Below the pieces are notes generated by a model, which saw only the letters and a program-made list of their open reading frames with translations, had not been told where the DNA came from and did not search any database. From Sphingomonas sp. 7/4-4 (lineage in GTDB: Bacteria > Pseudomonadota > Alphaproteobacteria > Sphingomonadales > Sphingomonadaceae), in assembly GCF_027941955.1 (NCBI RefSeq), contig NZ_CP115960.1, positions 868,001 to 932,000 of the forward strand: a DNA stretch of 64,000 nucleotides. Reading direction: 5' to 3'. A program made the position numbers and the translations under genes. Below, in pieces: positions 47,854-58,917 of the stretch; position 1 is the stretch's first letter; each line of letters begins with the position of its first letter.

Positions 47854-48625
47854 TCAAGCCGAACCGATCTTGAGCCGGCGGGCCACGCTGTCCCGGCGCG
47901 CGTCCAGTTCGCTGCGCGCGCGCTCCATCACTTCGAGTTCGGTCGCGGCGAGGAGATCGTCGACCACGCCGCGCAGATGCTTGCGCATCGCACTCCGCGC
48001 GGCGTGCGGATCGCGTGCGCGGAGCGCCTCGACGATCGGGCGATGCTCCTCGACTCGCGGGGTGATCCCGCCGCGCTTCGCCCGCGCGAACATGTTCGCC
48101 GACAAGGGCGAATTGGTGCGCAGCTCCCACAGATATTCGATCACGCTGCGGATCGCGGCATTCCCCGTCGCATTGGCGATCGCGAGATGGAAGCGGTGAT
48201 CGGCGTCCATCACCGACGGCTCGTTCGAGATCGTCGGCCGCCATCTCGACGAGCAGCTGGTCGAGCTCGTCGAGCTGCTCGTCGGAGATCGATACCGCAG
48301 CCAGCGCGACCGCCTCGCCTTCGAACAGAATCCGCGCCTCGGTGAGATCGAACGCGCCGACGTCGAAATTGAGTGCGTCCTCGCGCTGGCCGGTGCCGTG
48401 ATCGCGCTTGGTGACATAGAGGCCCGAGCCGTGCCGCGCCTCGATCCAGCCCTTCATCTCGAGCGCGATCATCGCCTCGCGGATCGTCGGGCGGCTGACG
48501 CCATATTCCTCGGCGAGATCGCGCTCGCCGGGCAGCCGGGTGCCGGGCGACCAGCGTCCCGCCTCGATCGCCTCGGTGATCGAAGCAGCCACCCGCTGGT
48601 ACAGCTTTTTGCCCGTGATCTTCAT
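47854..48625 (-). CDS. GntR-family regulator (FadR/FCD subfamily), one frameshift
   Basis: About 257 residues. The winged HTH lies at residues 8-75 (LYQRVAASITEAIEAGRWSP; GERDLAEEYGVSRPTIREAM; IALEMKGWIEARHGSGLYVT). An FCD ligand domain follows, with metal-site His in DADHRFHLAIANATGNAAIR and EEHRPIVEALRARDPHAARS. The frame changes near 48226, between AADDLE and NEPSVMDADH. FCD regulators such as UxuR and ExuR repress hexuronate genes. manD starts 76 bases away on the opposite strand, which fits a divergent operator that controls it. Confidence 0.88.
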
Positions 48626-48701
48626 AACATGCCCACCCTAGGTTGACACGGCACCCATCACAAGCGGATATTGGCCTGACCACTTCTTAGGATTATCTAA
48701 C

Positions 48702-49913
48702 TTGCCTCGCATCACTTCCGCGCGCGTCATCGTCACCTGCCCTGGCCGCAATTTCGTCACGCTCAAGATCGAGACCGACGAGGGCGTATACGGCGTCGGC
48801 GACGCGACGCTGAACGGCCGCGAACTGGCAGTGGCGAGCTACCTCAATGATCATGTCATCCCCTGCCTGATCGGCCGCGACGCGCACCGGATCGAGGACA
48901 TCTGGCAATATCTCTACAAGGGCGCGTACTGGCGCCGCGGCCCGGTGACGATGAGCGCGATCGCCGCCGTCGACATGGCGCTGTGGGATATCAAGGGCAA
49001 GCTCGCCAACATGCCGGTCTATCAGCTGCTCGGCGGCGCGGCGCGCGAAGGCTGCATGGTCTATGGCCATGCCAACGGCTCGGACATCGCCGAGACCATC
49101 GAGCGCGCGCAGGAATATCTCGAGCAGGGCTATAAGGCCGTCCGCCTCCAGTCGGGCGTGCCCGGGCTCGCCGCCACTTATGGCGTATCGGGCGAGCGCT
49201 TCTATTACGAACCCGCCAAGGGTTCGCTGCCCGACGAGACGGTCTGGTCGACTTCGAAATATATGCGTCATGTACCGGAGCTGTTCGACAAGGGGCGCGA
49301 TGCGCTCGGCTGGGACATCCACCTGCTCCACGACGTCCATCACCGCCTCACGCCGATCGAGGCGGGCCGCCTCGGCAAGGATCTCGAGCCGTACCGCCTG
49401 TTCTGGCTCGAGGATGCGACTCCGGCCGAGAACCAGGCCGGCTTCCGCCTGATCCGCCAGCACACCACCACGCCGCTCGCGGTCGGCGAGATCTTCAATT
49501 CGGTGTGGGACGCGAAACAGCTCATCGAAGAGCAATTGATCGATTACGTCCGCGCCACCGTGGTCCACGCGGGCGGCATCACCCATCTGCGCCGCATCGC
49601 CGCGCTCGCCGATCTCCATCAGGTCCGCACCGGCTGCCATGGCGCGACCGATCTCTCGCCGATCACCATGGCGGCGGCGCTCCATTTCGGCCTGTCCGTC
49701 CCCAATTTCGGCATCCAGGAATATATGCGGCACACCCCCGAAACCGACGCGGTCTTCCCGCACGCTTACAGTCTCACCAGCGGCCTGATGCATCCGGGCG
49801 ACAAACCCGGGCTCGGCGTGGATATCGACGAGGCGCTGGCTGCGAAGCATGAGTATAAGCGCGCTTATCTTCCGGTGAACCGGCTCGAAGATGGGACGAT
49901 GTGGAGCTGGTGA
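48702..49913 (+). CDS. manD: D-mannonate dehydratase, enolase superfamily
   Basis: 403 residues, starting at TTG 48702 (read as [20 protein letters not shown]); no ATG gives the conserved N-terminus. It converts D-mannonate to 2-keto-3-deoxygluconate in glucuronate breakdown. The sequence is very close in pattern to the structurally known Novosphingobium ManD. The Mg ligands are in [13 protein letters not shown] (Asp), [12 protein letters not shown] (Glu) and [13 protein letters not shown] (Glu). GNGSD-type loops ([14 protein letters not shown]), [14 protein letters not shown] and [17 protein letters not shown] are also conserved. Divergent from the GntR regulator. Confidence 0.93.
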   Translation: MPRITSARVIVTCPGRNFVTLKIETDEGVYGVGDATLNGRELAVASYLNDHVIPCLIGRDAHRIEDIWQYLYKGAYWRRGPVTMSAIAAVDMALWDIKGKLANMPVYQLLGGAAREGCMVYGHANGSDIAETIERAQEYLEQGYKAVRLQSGVPGLAATYGVSGERFYYEPAKGSLPDETVWSTSKYMRHVPELFDKGRDALGWDIHLLHDVHHRLTPIEAGRLGKDLEPYRLFWLEDATPAENQAGFRLIRQHTTTPLAVGEIFNSVWDAKQLIEEQLIDYVRATVVHAGGITHLRRIAALADLHQVRTGCHGATDLSPITMAAALHFGLSVPNFGIQEYMRHTPETDAVFPHAYSLTSGLMHPGDKPGLGVDIDEALAAKHEYKRAYLPVNRLEDGTMWSW

Positions 49914-50152
49914 TTTACTTGGACAACGATGCGATGCTCCTGCGAAAGCAAGAGCCGGGACGACGTAATAGTTCGTAATCCTGCGCTTCTGCCTCCAGGG
50001 GAGCACTTGGATAATATGAATTCCTGTTTCTCCACAAACCACGACTGAACGGTAAATTCGCCGTCAACCACGTATTTACGTGCTTCGGTATATCCCCGGG
50101 TTGCATAGCGAGCGCGCCGGTATCTCCGGCAGCTCAGGGATTTGGGGGCAGA

Positions 50153-50819
50153 ATGCCGTTTGACACCGCACAGATCGCCCGTCTCGGTGGCACATGGGGA
50201 GCGATGGGTTCGCTCGTCGCCTCCGACGGCAGCGCGAGATCACCCCTATCTCCAGAACCTCGCCGAGAATCTCGAGCCGCTGCGCGACCTCGCCGACGCC
50301 GCCCATTTCATCTGCGTGCTGCATGGCCGCCATCCGGGCGTGGTCGACCATGCGCTCGACCATGCCCGCGTCTCGCTCGAGCGCGACTGGCTCGAGGCCG
50401 CCGCCGATGCCTTTGCCACCGAGCGCGCTTATCTCGTCCGCATCGTCGCCGCCGCCGGCCCGCTGCCGAGCACGCCCGGCCATGCCGAATCGGAAGCCGC
50501 GGCGCACGCACAGCGCCATGCGCTCGACATGCTCGCCCAGTCCGATCGCGCAGGCTGCGCCGCCGGTGCCGCGCTTGCCCTGGCGATCGATTGGGCAACG
50601 ATCCGCGAAGTCCTCGACGCCGTCGCCACGCGGCTCGGTCTGACCATCCCCGTCTCGACGCTCCCGCTGGCGGAAGAGACGGTCAGCGTCGTCGATGCGC
50701 TGGCCCGCGAAAGCGCGATGGAGCGCGCGATGCTGTTCGGCGCGCAACAGGTCTTCGCCCAGCATCGCGGCCTGTGGGACCTGCTCGAAGCCCGCACGAG
50801 CGCCCGCAACCGCGCCTGA
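50153..50819 (+). CDS. Conserved hypothetical protein, one frameshift
   Basis: About 222 residues, cytosolic and helical. The N-terminus MPFDTAQIARLGGTWGAMGS is in one frame. After a change at 50234-50238 the rest reads DHPYLQNLAENLEPLRDLAD, AAHFICVLHGRHPGVVDHAL, LEAAADAFATERAYLVRIVA and AMERAMLFGAQQVFAQHRGL. It looks like a conserved sphingomonad protein without known function. The His/Asp-rich start could suggest metal binding, but no motif is fixed. It stands alone between manD and the lipoprotein gene. Confidence 0.7.
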
Positions 50820-50987
50820 CCTGCGGAGCAGGCCGCGCCTGCACGCACGGCATTGTCGCTTCCGGATTTTGCAGATACGCTCCCCGGCAGGGCGCCAGTC
50901 TCCGCGTACATTTCTGCTCCGCAACCGATGCATCGCAACAGCGGCCTCGGTCCGCGGGTCCGTATCCGGTTACTGCCAGGGGGACTC

Positions 50988-52687
50988 ATGCGCTCGTTTC
51001 ACCACATCTCGATGCTTGTCTTGCCGCCTTTGGCGACGATCGCGCTTCAGGCCTGTACTAGGCCCGCTGTAGCGCAGGGCGCGCCCGCGCCCGCGCCGGT
51101 CGCATGCACCGGCACTGCTGCAAAAGACACCGTGCGCACACTCACCATCGAAAGCTGCCTGTCGACGGACGCCAAGGATACGGGCCTCGAAGGCAATCTG
51201 GGTAGCTATTACGGCTGGGTCGCGCTCGATACCGGCGGCGCGTTCACCGTGCAAAAGAATAGTCCCTTTCTCAAGCAGCTGCTCGGCGCGCTGACCGGCT
51301 TCAACGAGAAGAAGACGACGATCGTCAGCGTCGTCATATCGCGCAACGTCGGCGGCACCGATATGGTGGTGTTTGAACGGCCGCTCGCCGAGATCATACG
51401 CGTTTCGGGCAGCAGCGATGAGATCAAGGTATCGACCATGGCTACGGCCGATACACGGGTGACGCCCTTTTTCGTTCCTGATTCGGGCAGCACCGATCTG
51501 AAGGCGCGAATCAAGCTTTCGGTGGTGGAGACCTACAAGGGAGACGACCTCAACAAAGCGCGCGAGGAGTCGATCCGGGTACCAACATCACGGGATCGGT
51601 GGTGTCCGGGATCGGCGAGTTGCCTTATGCCGTCATCGTCAACCGGCTCTACATCGGCCTGCTCTCGGCTCTTTCGACGTCCGCCGACTATTCCAACGAC
51701 GTCACGATGAGTTTCGACGGCGCGACGGGCTACAAGACCGCCAGCTTCCGGATCGCGCTCGATGCGGCCAGCAGCATCCGTTTCAGCCTGAAGCTCAGGG
51801 GCCGAAAGTCACTGGTCACCACCGCGAAGACCGCTGCCGGATTGCTCGATTTCTCGGACCTCAGCGACAGCCGCTTTGCCGACCGGATCAGCCTGCTCGA
51901 TCCCAACACCAGGCTGCCGGTCACGCTCAGCAGCTATCTCGACGCGAACAACGTTCCCCGCAGGCTCACCGAGCTCGCCACGGGTACCACCACCGCCCGG
52001 ACCGACAAGGAAGCGGTGGACCTGGCGTGCCAGGATCTCCGTCAGGCGCTCTTCTCGTCGCCGGTCAAGCTCGGCCTCAGCGACGCACGAGCGGTGCTTC
52101 ATAACGAGATGAAGCGGCGCGGCCTTCTCGCTCGATTCGATGCGCGAGATCTGGCCTGCACTGCCGATCAGGTCACGCGGTGGCAAAGCGACTTCGCCGG
52201 GCTCGCGGTGCCCGACGTGGCGCGGACGGTGCCGATGGCGGTGATCGACAAGAACAAGCGGCTCGATCTCGTCGCCACCGCATGGGCCCAACCGGATCAG
52301 AACGCCCGCACGGCGCAATTCGCGTACAGCATCTCAGGCAGCAGCATCAACGTGGTCGCCCCGGCGGAGCTGTTTCCCAATGCGTTCATCACGCCGGGTG
52401 CCGACGGGCGCATCGCGCAGCCGCTGTCGGCCCCGGGGCTGGCGTCGCGCCAGAAGAAGTGCTTCGGTAATTACAAGCCCAGCTCGCCCGAGACGCTTTC
52501 CGAGGGGACGGCGTTTGCGCAGTTCGAAGGGTTTGAAGCGAGCTATCTGATCAAGATACAGTTCGAGGACCGACAGAATTTTGATCCCGACGTCGGTCCG
52601 CGAGTCAGGGCTCTCGACATCAAGGTCGCCGATGCGAACGACAAGGCGATGTACAATCAGAAGAGCGCCGGCGAGAAATGTTTCTGA
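50988..52687 (+). CDS. Hypothetical exported lipoprotein, one frameshift
   Basis: About 566 residues from ATG 50988, with a lipobox-like LATIALQACTRP after MRSFHHISMLVLPP. The rest is beta-rich: LGSYYGWVALDTGGAFTVQK, KKTTIVSVVISRNVGGTDMV. After a missing base near 51577 it reads TNITGSVVSGIGELPYAVIV, YKTASFRIALDAASSIRFSL, DLACTADQVTRWQSDFAGLA, AQFEGFEASYLIKIQFEDRQ. No family is recognised. Several Cys in the C-terminal half (DLACQD, DLACTAD, KKCFGNY, EKCF) could pair in the periplasm. The gene is monocistronic and lies just before the MoxR ATPase. Confidence 0.7.
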
Positions 52688-52735
52688 GCCGCCGCGCCGC
52701 TTGCGTTGCGGCCAAACGAGCCTCTAAGCGGTTGC

Positions 52736-53581
52736 ATGCGCTTCGAAGGTACCCAAAGCTATGTCGCGACGGAGGACCTGAAGGTCGCCGTCAACGCGGC
52801 CGTCACGCTCCGCCGCCCCCTGCTCGTCAAGGGCGAGCCGGGCACCGGCAAGACCGTCTTGGCCTATGAGATTGCCAAGGCGGTGGGCGCGCCGCTGATC
52901 GAGTGGAACGTCAAGTCGACCACCAAGGCGCAGCAGGGCCTCTACGAGTATGACGCAGTCGCACGCCTGCGCGACGGTCAGTTGGGCGACGAACGCGTCC
53001 ACGACATCGCCAACTATATCCGCAAGGGCAAACTCTGGGAGGCATTCACCGCCCCCGAGGTCCCCGTCCTGTTGATCGACGAGATCGACAAGGCCGATAT
53101 CGAATTCCCCAACGATCTCCTCCAGGAGCTCGATCGCATGGAATTCCATGTCTACGAGACGAAGGAGACGGTCCGCGCCGCCGAGCGGCCGATCGTGGTG
53201 ATCACTTCGAACAACGAGAAGGAGCTGCCCGACGCTTTCCTGCGCCGCTGCTTCTTCCACTACATCAAATTCCCCGACCGCGAGACGATGCAGGCGATCG
53301 TCGATGTCCATTTCCCCGGAATTCAGAAGATTCTCGTCAGCAAGGCGATGGATATCTTCTATGACATCCGCGAGGTGCCCGGCCTCAAGAAGAAGCCGTC
53401 GACCAGCGAACTGCTCGATTGGCTCAAGCTGCTCCTCCACGAGGAAATGCCGCTGGAGGTGCTCCAGAACAAGGATCCCACCAAGGCGATACCGCCGCTC
53501 CACGGCGCGTTGCTCAAGAACGAGCAGGACGTGATGCTGTTCGAGCGGCTCGCGTTCATGAGCCGGCGGCAGAGCAAGTGA
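52736..53581 (+). CDS. MoxR-family AAA+ ATPase
   Basis: 281 residues from ATG 52736. Walker A is PLLVKGEPGTGKTVLAYEIA. Walker B is VPVLLIDEIDKADIEFPNDL. Sensor 1 is RPIVVITSNNEKELPDAFLR with the arginine finger LRRCFFHYIKFPD. The C-terminal lid region is PSTSELLDWLKLLLHEEMPL. MoxR ATPases act as chaperones with a VWA-domain partner (CoxE-like). No partner gene follows here, because alaS converges 38 bases downstream, so the partner must be elsewhere. Confidence 0.92.
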   Translation: MRFEGTQSYVATEDLKVAVNAAVTLRRPLLVKGEPGTGKTVLAYEIAKAVGAPLIEWNVKSTTKAQQGLYEYDAVARLRDGQLGDERVHDIANYIRKGKLWEAFTAPEVPVLLIDEIDKADIEFPNDLLQELDRMEFHVYETKETVRAAERPIVVITSNNEKELPDAFLRRCFFHYIKFPDRETMQAIVDVHFPGIQKILVSKAMDIFYDIREVPGLKKKPSTSELLDWLKLLLHEEMPLEVLQNKDPTKAIPPLHGALLKNEQDVMLFERLAFMSRRQSK

Positions 53582-53618
53582 CGCGCTAGATCAGCCGCTG
53601 CGACGATGGCAGCTGAGA

Positions 53619-56270
53619 TCAGGCCGCGACCTTCGCCTCCGAGAGAGCGTCTTTGACCGCTTCGATCGCCTCGGCACCCTTTGAACCGTCCGGACCGCCG
53701 CCCTGCGCCATGTCGGGACGGCCGCCGCCGCCCTGCCCGCCGAGCACCGCAACCGCGGTCTTGACCAGGTCCACTGCGTTCAGTCCGAGCCCCTCGCTGA
53801 CGCCGACCGCCACCGAAGCGCGACCTTCATTCACCGCGACCAGCGCGACGACGCCTCCGCCGATCCGCGCTTTGGCTTCGTCCACCGCGCCGCGAAGCGC
53901 CTTGGGATCGAGCCCGTCGAGCACCTGACCGACGAAGTTGATGCCGTTCACCTGCTCGGGTCCAGCCGGAGCAGCGGCGCCGCTTCCACCCAGCGCCAGC
54001 GCCTTCTTCGCATCGGCCAGCTCACGTTCGAGCCGCCGGCGTTCCTCGACCAGTGCGGCGACACGCGCCGGCACTTCGTCGGGCGAGGACTTGAGCGCCG
54101 CGGCCGCTTCCTTCAGCCGCTCGTCGCGGGCGTTGAGCCATTGCCGCGCGGCCTCGCCGGTCAGCGCCTCGATACGGCGGATGCCCGAGGAAACGGCGCT
54201 TTCCGAGACGATCTTGAAGATCGCGATGTCGCCGGTTGCGTTGACATGGGTGCCGCCGCACAATTCGACGGAATAATGCTGTTCGTCCCCGCGGCCCATC
54301 GAGAGCACGCGGACCTCGTCGCCATATTTCTCGCCGAACAGCGCCATCGCGCCGGCCGCGATCGCGTCCTCGGGCGTCATCAGCCGGGTGCCGACGCTCT
54401 CGTTGTGGCGGATCTGCGCGTTCACATCGGCCTCGATATCGGCGATCTCCTGCGGCGTGAGTGCGCTCGGGTGCGAGAAGTCGAAACGCAGGCGATCAGG
54501 CGCGACCAGGCTGCCCTTCTGCGTGACGTGCTCGCCCAACCGCTTGCGCAGTGCCGCGTGCAGCAGGTGGGTTGCCGAGTGGTTGGCGCGGATCTGGTCG
54601 CGGCGTGTGGCGTCGACCGACAGCTTGACGGTATCGCCGACCGAAAGCTCACCGCTTTCGATCTTCGTGTGATGCGCGTGCAGGCGGCCGAGCGGCTTGG
54701 AAGTGTCGTCCACCACTGCGTGCAATTTGTCGTTGGTGATCGTGCCGGCATCGCCCATCTGGCCGCCCGATTCGCCGTAAAACGGCGTCTGGTTGGTCAG
54801 AACGGTGACGCTGTCGCCCGCGCCTGCCTTGTCGACGCGCGCGCCATCCTTGACGATCGCGACGACCTCGCCCTCGCCGTCGGTGCTGCTGTAGCCGGTG
54901 AATTCGGTGCCGCCGAGTTCGTCGGCGATATCGTACCAGACCTCGTCGCTGGCCTTGTCGCCCGAGCCCTTCCACGCGGCGCGCGCGGCACGCTTCTGCT
55001 CGGCCATGGCCGTGTCGAAGCCGGCGCGGTCGACCGAGATGCCGTCGGCACGCAATGCGTCCTCGGTCAGGTCATAGGGGAAGCCGAAGGTATCGTAGAG
55101 CTTGAACGCGGTTTCGCCGGGAAGCGTATCGCCCTCGGCAAGCCCCTTGGTCGCCTCGTCGAGCAGGCGCAGGCCGTTGGCGAGCGTCTGGCGGAAGCGC
55201 GTCTCCTCCTGCAGGAGCGTCGCTTCGATCAACGGCTGGGCGCGGACGAGCTCGGGATAGGCGGCGCCCATCTCGGCGACGAGGCTCGGCACCATGCGGT
55301 ACATCAGCGGGTCCTTGGCGCCGAGCAGGTGCGCGTGGCGCATCGCGCGGCGCATGATGCGGCGGAGGACATAGCCGCGGCCCTCGTTCGCCGGCAGCAC
55401 GCCGTCGGCAACGAGGAAACCCGAAGCGCGCAGGTGATCGGCGATCACGCGGTGGCTCGCCTGGTTGTCGCCCGTAGTCGACGCGCCGGTCAGCGCGCCG
55501 CTCTCGGCGATCAATGCCTTGAACGTGTCGGTGTCGTAATTGTCATGGACGCCCTGGAGCACCGCGGCGACGCGTTCGAGACCCATGCCGGTATCGATCG
55601 ACGGCTTGGGCAGTTCGCCGATCTGGACATCGTTCTCCTGCAGATACTGCATGAAGACGAGGTTCCAGATCTCGACGAAGCGATCCCCGTCCTCCTCGGG
55701 CGACCCCGGAGGACCGCCATAGATATGGTCGCCGTGATCGTAGAAAATCTCGGAGCAGGGACCGCACGGGCCGTCCGATCCCATCGCCCAGAAATTATCC
55801 TTGGTCGCGATGCGGATGATGCGGCTCTCCGGCAGGCCGGCGATCTTCTTCCACAGATCGAATGCCTGATCATCGGTGTGATAGACGGTGGCAGTCAGCT
55901 TCTCTGCCGGGATGCCCCATTCCTTCGTCAGCAGCGTCCACGCATGCGTGATCGCCTGCTCCTTGAAATAGTCGCCGAACGAGAAGTTGCCGAGCATCTC
56001 GAAGAAGGTGTGGTGGCGGGCGGTGTAGCCGACATTGTCGAGGTCATTGTGCTTGCCGCCGGCGCGGACGCATTTCTGGCTCGAGGTGGCGGTCGAGTAC
56101 GGACGCGTCTCGAGGCCGGTGAACACGTTCTTGAACGGCACCATGCCCGCATTGACGAACATCAGCGTCGGATCGTTGTGCGGGACCAGCGGCGCGCTGG
56201 GCACGCGGGCGTGGCCCTGACTTTCGAAATAGTCGAGGAAGCTGCGGCGGATATCGTTCGTGGACGTCAT
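53619..56270 (-). CDS. alaS: Alanyl-tRNA synthetase
   Basis: 883 residues, intact. Class II aminoacylation domain: [40 protein letters not shown] (motif 1 region), [19 protein letters not shown], and [20 protein letters not shown] (motif 2 area). The editing domain has the zinc His pair in [20 protein letters not shown] and Cys-His in [20 protein letters not shown]. The C-Ala domain ends with [20 protein letters not shown]. It charges tRNA-Ala and clears Ser/Gly mischarging. This normal, unbroken gene of 2.65 kb shows that frame errors are scattered and not uniform. Confidence 0.98.
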   Translation of the reverse strand: MTSTNDIRRSFLDYFESQGHARVPSAPLVPHNDPTLMFVNAGMVPFKNVFTGLETRPYSTATSSQKCVRAGGKHNDLDNVGYTARHHTFFEMLGNFSFGDYFKEQAITHAWTLLTKEWGIPAEKLTATVYHTDDQAFDLWKKIAGLPESRIIRIATKDNFWAMGSDGPCGPCSEIFYDHGDHIYGGPPGSPEEDGDRFVEIWNLVFMQYLQENDVQIGELPKPSIDTGMGLERVAAVLQGVHDNYDTDTFKALIAESGALTGASTTGDNQASHRVIADHLRASGFLVADGVLPANEGRGYVLRRIMRRAMRHAHLLGAKDPLMYRMVPSLVAEMGAAYPELVRAQPLIEATLLQEETRFRQTLANGLRLLDEATKGLAEGDTLPGETAFKLYDTFGFPYDLTEDALRADGISVDRAGFDTAMAEQKRAARAAWKGSGDKASDEVWYDIADELGGTEFTGYSSTDGEGEVVAIVKDGARVDKAGAGDSVTVLTNQTPFYGESGGQMGDAGTITNDKLHAVVDDTSKPLGRLHAHHTKIESGELSVGDTVKLSVDATRRDQIRANHSATHLLHAALRKRLGEHVTQKGSLVAPDRLRFDFSHPSALTPQEIADIEADVNAQIRHNESVGTRLMTPEDAIAAGAMALFGEKYGDEVRVLSMGRGDEQHYSVELCGGTHVNATGDIAIFKIVSESAVSSGIRRIEALTGEAARQWLNARDERLKEAAAALKSSPDEVPARVAALVEERRRLERELADAKKALALGGSGAAAPAGPEQVNGINFVGQVLDGLDPKALRGAVDEAKARIGGGVVALVAVNEGRASVAVGVSEGLGLNAVDLVKTAVAVLGGQGGGGRPDMAQGGGPDGSKGAEAIEAVKDALSEAKVAA

Positions 56271-56363
56271 GGGTGCGACGTAGGGGAACTAGGTCCGTTC
56301 CTCAAGCGGCGCGATGACGCTGAGCGGGCCTGTGCCCTTTTGAAAGAGACGGCTGCCGGATAA

Positions 56364-56828
56364 TCAGATCGCGGCCACGAACAATATGCAGGCGAGCGTC
56401 GAGGAAAGCGTGCGGACGTGATTCCACGGCATCCACCGCCGAAGATAGAGAGACCATGCCGCACCACCGTCGTCCCGGGCCGCCGCCAGCATATTGTTGA
56501 GCGGGACGTTGAAGACGAGAGTCACGACGAACATCCCGACCACATAGATCGCGCCGCCTGCCGCCATTGCCGGCCCGCCGGGCACGCGACCGGCCAGCCC
56601 GATCGCGACCAGCGCGAGGCTCGTCAGCGTCGTTCCGAGAAAGAGCGGCATGAACAGCGATCGCAGGATCCTGACGTTGATCGCGTTCATCGCCTGCGCG
56701 CCGCGCTCGGCGCCGAGGCGATCGAGCGCCTGCACGATGAAGGTCGAGAAAGCGAAATAGAGCCCGGCAATCAGCCCGCAGCCGATCGCGGAAAACCAGA
56801 GCAAGGCGTGCACCACGGTCTCGGCCAT
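56364..56828 (-). CDS. DUF1772 / anthrone-oxygenase-like membrane protein
   Basis: 154 residues with four membrane segments: ALLWFSAIGCGLIAGLYFAF, SLFMPLFLGTTLTSLALVAI, MAAGGAIYVVGMFVVTLVFN and a short C-terminal one (STLACILFVAAI). The pattern VPLNNMLAA after helix 3 is typical of DUF1772. Fungal relatives act on anthrones; bacterial members have no proven reaction. It is two bases from the end of the PD40 gene on the same strand, so co-transcription is likely. Confidence 0.83.
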   Translation of the reverse strand: MAETVVHALLWFSAIGCGLIAGLYFAFSTFIVQALDRLGAERGAQAMNAINVRILRSLFMPLFLGTTLTSLALVAIGLAGRVPGGPAMAAGGAIYVVGMFVVTLVFNVPLNNMLAAARDDGGAAWSLYLRRWMPWNHVRTLSSTLACILFVAAI

Positions 56829-56829
56829 C

Positions 56830-57726
56830 TCATCCCCCGCGATTCACCACATGATAATGGACACGATAGAGATCCATTCCGCCCTCACCGCGCTGTCCGG
56901 AAAACGTCAGCCTGTCGCGGTCCGACCAGTCGAGCATCGGGCCGTACGTGTCTCGATCATTGTTCACTGCCGCCGGAAGCGTGGTTCCCGCATCGTAGCC
57001 CAGCCTGGAGGGAACGGCAAAAAGCAGATCGACGCGATCCGTGCGGAAGTCCATCGCCCGCGCGAAGACGATCGTCTTACCGTCGCGCAGGAAAGTGGCG
57101 TCGAACTCGTTGGCGGCGGTGTTGAGTGCGCCGGGCACCCGCCGGGCACTTGCGAAACCATCGCGCGACCGACGCGCAGTGAAGAGATCATGGCCGCCTG
57201 CGCCGCCGCTCCGATCGCTCGAGAACAGCAGGGTGTTCCCGTCGGGCGACAGCATCGGTGCGAATTCCTTGCCGGCGCTGTTGACCGTCGGCCCCAGATT
57301 GACCGGAGCCCCGAAGCCTTCGCCGCGCACCGCTACCCGGTAGATATCGTCGCCGCCCGATCCTCCCGGCCGATCCGAACAGAAATAGACGAACCGCCCA
57401 TCCGCCGAAAACGCAGGATCGAAGTCGCGCCCACCGGCGTTGAACGACACCGGCGTGGCGGGAGCCCACATGCCGTTCGACCGGCGCGACACCCAGATGT
57501 CGTAACCGCCGGGCCCGCCGGGCCGATCGCGGCTGAACCACAAGGCGGTCTTCCCATCCGGGCTCAGCGTCAGGCGGATCTCCGAATAGCGTGTCGACGC
57601 GATCCCCGGCGCGAACACCTCCGCTGCGCCCGCTATTTCCAGCCGTACCCGCTGTCCGTCCGCCGAAGCGCCGCCTAGCAGCATCAGGCAAGCCACCGCC
57701 TTCGACCAGCTTCGAACCAGGATCAT
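56830..57726 (-). CDS. TolB-like WD40/PD40 beta-propeller protein
   Basis: 298 residues from ATG 57726 (MILVRSWSKAVACLMLLGGA), with a signal peptide. At least four PD40 repeats are visible: SPDGKTALWFSRDRPGGPGG, SADGRFVYFCSDRPGGSGGD, SPDGNTLLFSSDRSGGAGGH and FLRDGKTIVFARAMDFRTDR. Each carries an aromatic-S/A-x-R/D core, as in TolB. It probably binds protein or peptidoglycan in the periplasm. It is five bases downstream of the duplicated-domain gene and upstream of the DUF1772 gene, giving a three-gene run. Confidence 0.88.
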   Translation of the reverse strand: MILVRSWSKAVACLMLLGGASADGQRVRLEIAGAAEVFAPGIASTRYSEIRLTLSPDGKTALWFSRDRPGGPGGYDIWVSRRSNGMWAPATPVSFNAGGRDFDPAFSADGRFVYFCSDRPGGSGGDDIYRVAVRGEGFGAPVNLGPTVNSAGKEFAPMLSPDGNTLLFSSDRSGGAGGHDLFTARRSRDGFASARRVPGALNTAANEFDATFLRDGKTIVFARAMDFRTDRVDLLFAVPSRLGYDAGTTLPAAVNNDRDTYGPMLDWSDRDRLTFSGQRGEGGMDLYRVHYHVVNRGG

Positions 57727-57730
57727 GCGA

Positions 57731-58827
57731 TCATCCCTTCCGACGGAAATCGCTGATCCAGTTGGTCTCCCACGTCGCGCCACCGTCGCCGGACATGGCC
57801 TGCTCCCAGCGTGCGGCGTTCGCCGTGATTCCGGACCAGCGCACCCGCGTCTTCACCGGACGGCCATCGAGCGTGTCGTCTCCCTCGAAGACGCCGACGC
57901 CGTTCACGAAGCGGCCGCGCACCGGCGCCGCGAACCCGGTCGGGCTGCGTCCGTCGAGCCACCAGCTCGACCATTCGCCGCTTGCCGGATCGAAGGTGCG
58001 CAAGCCGATCCCGCGATGCGCGCCGCCGGCGCGCGCGAAGAAATTGTCCCCGATATTGCCCTGGCCGCCCAGCACCGGCCAGTTGACGAGGGTCCCGGCG
58101 AATTCTTCCCATTCGCTGCTCCCCGCGAGCCGCTGCTTGCGGCGGCGATGCTGGACGGACCAGCTGCCGTGGAGGAAATCGAAATCGCGCCGGCGATCGG
58201 CCACTGCCGGCAACGGCGTCGCCACCGGCGCGGTGCGCGTGAAGAAATTCTCCCAGTTGATCTCCCAGCGCTTGCCGCCGTCGGTTGAGAGCGCCTGTTC
58301 CCAATGCGGGCGTTCGCTGTGGATATCGAGCCAGCGAAAGCGCGCCGTGACGGGCCTGCCCTTGAAGACGTCAGGGCCCGTGAACACGCCTGTGTTCCCC
58401 GCAAAGCCGCCGCGCACCGGCGCGTCGATCACTGTCGGGTTCCGGCCATCGACCCACCAGATCGCCCATTGCTGCCGCTCCGGATCATAAGCGCGCACGG
58501 TGAGCCCGCGATACGTGCCGCTCGGCACGTCGACGATATTGTCGTCGATCGTGCCGAGCCCGTCGAGCGCGAGCCACAATGCGCTCTTCCCGGTAAACTC
58601 CTGCCATTCGTTGCTGCCGGCGAGCCGGTCCTTGAGCCGGCGGTGCCAGACGTCCCAATTACCGACCAGCCAGTCCCAGTCGTGCGCATGCGCGGAAGCG
58701 CCCTCCCTCGCCCGCCGCGCAGCAGCGCTGCGGATGCCGGCATGGAGAGCGCTCCTCCCGCCATCGCCGCGCCGAGGAGCAGATCCCTGCGCCCCAACGC
58801 ACTGCGCAAACCCTCAAACATCGGCAT
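57731..58827 (-). CDS. Tat-exported protein with two copies of a DUF1579-like domain, one frameshift
   Basis: About 365 residues. The start MPMFEGLRSALGRRDLLLGA carries a twin-arginine-type signal. A base is missing near 58700 in an Arg/Ala-rich stretch, after which AHAHDWDWLVGNWDVWHRRL begins. Two homologous halves follow: DWDWLVGNWDVWHRRLKDRL and FDFLHGSWSVQHRRRKQRL open each copy; GLTVRAYDPERQQWAIWWVD and GIGLRTFDPASGEWSSWWLD match in the middle; HWEQALSTDGGKRWEINW and RWEQAMSGDGGATWETNW close them. So it is an internal tandem duplication of about 150 residues. Function unknown. Confidence 0.8.
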
Positions 58828-58917
58828 CTCCTCAGCCCCTCCTCATCCGGGCGCAGAAGACATCGCGGCATGAATTCTGGCTATGCGAAGCTTGGGTGGA
58901 GAGGCTAAGTCATATTT

